Of a stretch of 64,000 nucleotides of DNA, positions 60,402-64,000 are shown in pieces. This stretch comes from Chalara sp. BL73. Its lineage: Eukaryota > Ascomycota > Leotiomycetes > Helotiales. Below the pieces are notes generated by a model. It was given only the letters and a program-made list of their open reading frames with translations. It did no database searches and was not told the DNA's origin. The stretch spans positions 124,001-188,000 of the forward strand of contig CAKJVC010000192.1 of assembly GCA_918026815.1 (NCBI GenBank), in the 5' to 3' direction. How positions within the stretch are numbered: position 1 is the first letter of the stretch; every line of letters begins with the position of its first letter. The translations under genes were made by a program, and so were the position numbers.

Positions 60402-62377
60402 CGTATCAACGTATTAAAGCAATTGGGGTTGTAGGGAGCTTGATGGGGAGGTGGATTGATGCGGTGGATGATTAAGGGTGAGGAAGGGGGCTGCGCCGCT
60501 AACCAGGGAGCTCTCGACGAGGCTCCTGATTGTTTGTTGTGATGAAAGCGATTGCCTTTGTGAGAGGTGTTTCGTTCGCACCAAAGAGCCGCGAGGCGAG
60601 CAATATCGAGGGAAGAATCTCAATTGAAGAGAGACAGAAGGTTGGTTGGGCGCGTTAAACCTGGAGACTACGGGTTTTGGCAGAAACACACTACAGATTA
60701 GGAGTGAGGAAGGGGTCTCTAGGAATAAGCAAGTCACTTTCTCTCACTGACCTGCGGCAACTTCGATGAGGGAAGCGAGGAAGCGAGGAAGGGAGGCTAG
60801 TCCCAATTAGGTAACGGTCTTTGACCACCCTCTTTTTTTGCTCCGCGACCAGTTTTTGGCTTGTTGGGGGGGGGAGAAGCCTGGGGCTGGCGATAAAAAC
60901 CGATGGGTAAATGGAATGAAAACAGCTACAATTGATTCATCATGGTTGGGTTTGACTATAGTATGTCTCTCTCTCTCTACCATTTTTAATTATCCCGCCC
61001 ATCTTCTGCTCTGGCTTCTCCCATGCTTCGGACCTCTCCTGACAATCAGCCTCTTGGGCCTCATTTCTAAGCGAAAAGGGATCATCAGTTCGCCAGGTTG
61101 GGATTGGGGTGTGGTGCCGTAAGTAAGTAAGTAAACGAATAAGGTATTGATTAGTACTTGACCGTATACCATCCAGTCGTAGCATTTACTGTACTTTACT
61201 GTACTTTTACTGTACCTATAACCAAACCCCCCTGTACCAGTTACGTGGTTAGGGCCCGTTAGCGGCCCAGTGGAAGTGACCAGTCAGTGGCAGTAGCCTA
61301 CAGTCATGGTTCACCCGCTAGACCTGTGCGGCGACTGCACGTAACTCTCTTTTTGGGGCCCAGCCAGTTTGGAAGCTTGTGACATGGGATGGGCAAAGCT
61401 TTAGTGGGGACCCTAATTTACTGTTACATTCTTCATTTCTGATCACCATTTCATTACCTACATTTTATTTATTTACGCTACATTACTTTACATTACTTTA
61501 CATTATTACTTATTACCCAGCAACCCGCTCCCATATCCGTGCCTGGGGGAAAAGAAAACAACGAAAACAAAAAACAAGAATCATATGAAAATACTACGCT
61601 TTGGGCATCCACATAATGCTTACACCCAACCCCCGGTGCTGCTGTATGTACGCATGTATGTATGTTTGACCGAAACCTAATTGTCGGGACACCGTTCATG
61701 TATGGAGGGCATCGTCGCACAATTCACCCGGGCAGGACCAGGACATTTTCAGTCTCTCTGGAGAGAGGGGCGGTGGATATTGATATGCCGGCTCAGGGGT
61801 TGAAATTCCGTATTTAGTCAAAAAGTTTGGAGAAGCTGCCAAGCGACCCTGCTGCAACATCCCTTATTCATATTCATTATTAGCTTTCATACCTACGTTA
61901 TGATTGATGGGATTAGGCGATGAACTGATCTTAAGGGTGGAGTTGCCTTGTATTTAACTTTCGCTCATCAGTTTCCCATCCTATCCTTTGTGATAAGACA
62001 GTTGTCTCTGATTTTCCATGACTTGACTGTTTCTCTTTTGACTTGGACCTTTTTTGATGAAAAAATATCCTAGGATTGATACGCAAATCGGGTGAATTTT
62101 AAAAAGAAAGGAATGTGAGCGAGTGCTTTGTAGTATGTATAAGCTAAGCTAAGCTTAGCTTAGCTTAGCTTAGCAATCTCTCGAGAGCTCCCACTTTGGG
62201 AAGCAAAGTCATCATACCAAGTAACAAGATAGACCTTAGGGGGCCACACTAGCTCAAAATAAAAAACTCAAGCATTGACTGCCAATTCTCATGTCGTACA
62301 ACCCCAAAACACAATCCAGATCTTACACGAGCACAATGCAAAATTGAAGCAACCCATCGGAAATATCAGACACCCAA
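60402..62377. promoter_or_regulatory. Divergent intergenic region, G-beta and ADAL genes
   Basis: About 2 kb between divergent starts with no supported gene. It holds a short CT microsatellite near 60,964, TAAG repeats near 61,118, TACTGTACTTTAC repeats near 61,190-61,215, and TTTACATTAC repeats near 61,470-61,510. A pentanucleotide inverted repeat lies at 62,139-62,175. Confidence 0.5.
62139..62175. repeat. AAGCT/TAGCT inverted pentanucleotide repeat
   Basis: Three copies of AAGCT are followed directly by four copies of TAGCT, centred on the AAGCTT palindrome at 62151-62156. The two arms are complementary over roughly 13 bases each and could form a hairpin or cruciform without a loop. It lies about 200 bases before the ADAL start codon. 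Confidence 0.75.
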
Positions 62378-64000
62378 ATGGATTTCAAAGCCCTGCCTAA
62401 GATCGAGGTACGCTCTCCAATCGGAGGTATCCCCGAGACACACCGTCTCACAGCTTGCGCGGATGGCATTTGTCAAGATGATGGAGGCTGAGGAATACTG
62501 GTCTATAGTTGCACGCTCATCTTTCAGGCAGTATCAGCCGAGAATGCCTACATGAGATCTGGCTGCAGAAGAAACAAGATGGCGAGACTGACCTGGAGGA
62601 TCCTTTGATTGAGATGCCGGTGGACAAGTTTGATTACGACTTGGAGACGTGAGTGATTTTCATCTGTCAGCGGAGATAGCTCTACCCAGGTTAGTTCTGA
62701 GGCCCCATATAATAAGACGAAAGAGCAATGATTTTGCAATACATTGCAACAACTTGAGCAGCCACAGAGAGCCAGGTCTTATAAAAGCAAGGGGAGTTTG
62801 CCACCACCAAACCTTGGCACAATGTCCCCAAGGAACATTGAATCTCAAAAGAGTATCCCCTGAAAACCCGATCGCTTTCAAGGACGTTTCATTATTTCTT
62901 CCTACAACCAGTTTTTGTTAATACCCACATATATAATCTTCCAAATCGCCAAGCCTAGTTCCTTTCCCCAAGACTGTCTTGACTATACGTTCTGATCAAC
63001 TCCAGATTCTTCCCATTATTCTCTCGCTACATATACTCTCTCTGCAACGACCTGCAATCTCTAACATACACCACCAACCGCGTCCTTCAAGACTTTGCTG
63101 CCGATGGAGTGGTTTATCTCGAGCTTCGCACCACGCCACGTGCTATGCCTGCGGCCGGCATCACCACAGAAAAATACATAGAAACCAGCAAGTCAGCCCC
63201 GACCCTCAATTGTCGCGCCTGAATGTCCTTTTTTAAACACTCGCTGACACGAACCCCAGTCCTCTCTTGCATTAAAGAGCACAACTTAAACTCCAAGATG
63301 AAAACTTCTCTAATCCTCTCCATCGACCGCCGCAACACCCTCGACACGGCTCTTTCCGTCGTCCACCTGGCGCGGAATTTCCGCGATCAAGGCGTTGTCG
63401 GCATCGATCTCTGCGGCGACCCTTCCGTGCGCCCGATCTCCCATCTATACCCGGCTTTCCATCTCGCCTCTTCCTTTGCCCTCCCCTTGACCGTCCACTT
63501 CGCGGAGTCGCCGGCGAGCAGCAGTGAGGAAGAGCTAAAGGGCTTGCTGGAGCTGGGCCCGAAGCGGCTGGGACATTTGTGTAATGTACCAGAGGAGTTA
63601 AGGAAGGAGATTTTAGGAAAGGGACTTGGGGTTGAGCTGTGTCTTAGCTGTAACGTGCATGCGAAGATGATTACGGGGAGCTTTGGCGATCATCATTTTG
63701 GGTGGTGGTGGGAGCACGGGAGGAAGGGGATTGCGGTGAGCGTATGTAATTTCTCAATGTTGCTTCACTTCCTTCATTCATTGCAGAAGAAACAGCGGAG
63801 CCCGGGATTCCGATGAAGTTAATTGAGCTGACCGGTTTGTAGACGGACGATGTGGGGGTCTTCCTCAGCCCGCTGTCGAATGAGTACGCGTTACTGGCTG
63901 AACATTTCAATCTCAGCCGCGGGGATATATGTGAGCTAGCGCGAAGCCCAATAGACACGATATTTGGGAGTGAGGAAGACAAGGAGAGGCTAAGGAGGAT
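62378..64000 (+). CDS. Adenosine deaminase-like protein (ADAL/N6-methyl-AMP deaminase type), partial
   Basis: The 3' end is cut by the window. Exons: 62378-62407, 62509-62648, 63006-63187, 63260-63741 and 63843 onward, all in one frame. Exon 2 starts with LHAHLSGSISRECLHEIW, carrying the first metal-binding HxH motif. Later come VVYLELRTTPRAM, SLILSIDRRNTLDTAL, GIDLCGDP, the HFAES zinc ligand region, the LGPKRLGHLCN catalytic histidine, ELCLSCNVHAKMI and TDDVGVFLSPLSNEY with the TDD metal and catalytic aspartates. This pattern fits ADAL (deamination of N6-methylated AMP) rather than canonical adenosine deaminase or ADGF. The third intron (63188-63259) begins with GC (GCAAGT). No GT site there restores the family sequence ETILSCIKEHN. 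The second intron is 357 bases, long for this window. Confidence 0.88.

Noticed and set aside
63192..63259. Canonical GT donor for ADAL intron 3
   Set aside because: With the only good acceptor it gives a frameshift and early stop; the GC donor four bases earlier restores the family sequence.

Overview
The window is a filamentous ascomycete (Pezizomycotina) nuclear contig. Genes carry many short GT-AG introns (mostly 47-110 bases, CTRAY-type branch sites), and the gene content includes HET-domain and Pth11-like rhodopsin-domain proteins, an NRPS-like A-T-TE enzyme and a G-protein beta subunit. A leotiomycete-like fungus is a guess; nothing in the sequence fixes the order. No rRNA, tRNA, CRISPR or intact transposon was found. 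Exon models were built by hand from reading frames, splice consensus and family knowledge. Where exon lengths sum to an intact frame, this is stated.

Left part (about 1.6-18.2 kb) looks like an accessory secondary-metabolite locus. It holds an A-T-TE synthetase of the arylpyruvate-condensing type (-), a beta-hydroxyacid dehydrogenase-like reductase (+), a SAM O-methyltransferase (-), a Pth11-like seven-helix membrane protein (-), a HET-domain protein (-), an NAD(P)-dependent extended-SDR reductase (-) and a short Fungal_trans_2-type regulator without a visible zinc cluster (-). The synthetase would make an aryl dimer (furanone, quinone or butyrolactone type), and the reductases and methyltransferase could tailor it. 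The product is unknown.

The middle part (19-32.4 kb) has an unknown membrane-anchored protein, a secreted GPI-anchored serine carboxypeptidase, a weak candidate for a decayed coding stretch (24.6-25.2 kb), a zinc-free MDR oxidoreductase, and a poorly resolved multi-exon membrane protein gene that may be broken.

The right part (33-64 kb) is conserved housekeeping sequence: fructose-1,6-bisphosphatase, the inner-ring nucleoporin Nup192, and the ATM-family checkpoint kinase Tel1 (nine exons, 2,933 aa), head to head with Nup192. A largely gene-free stretch of 4.3 kb follows. Then come a phosducin-like protein of the PhLP1 type, a gamma-glutamylcyclotransferase-like protein, the G-protein beta subunit, and an ADAL-type adenosine deaminase-like enzyme running off the right edge. 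The G-beta gene and its presumed folding chaperone PhLP1 lie about 4.4 kb apart on the same strand, which is the most interesting linkage among the conserved genes.
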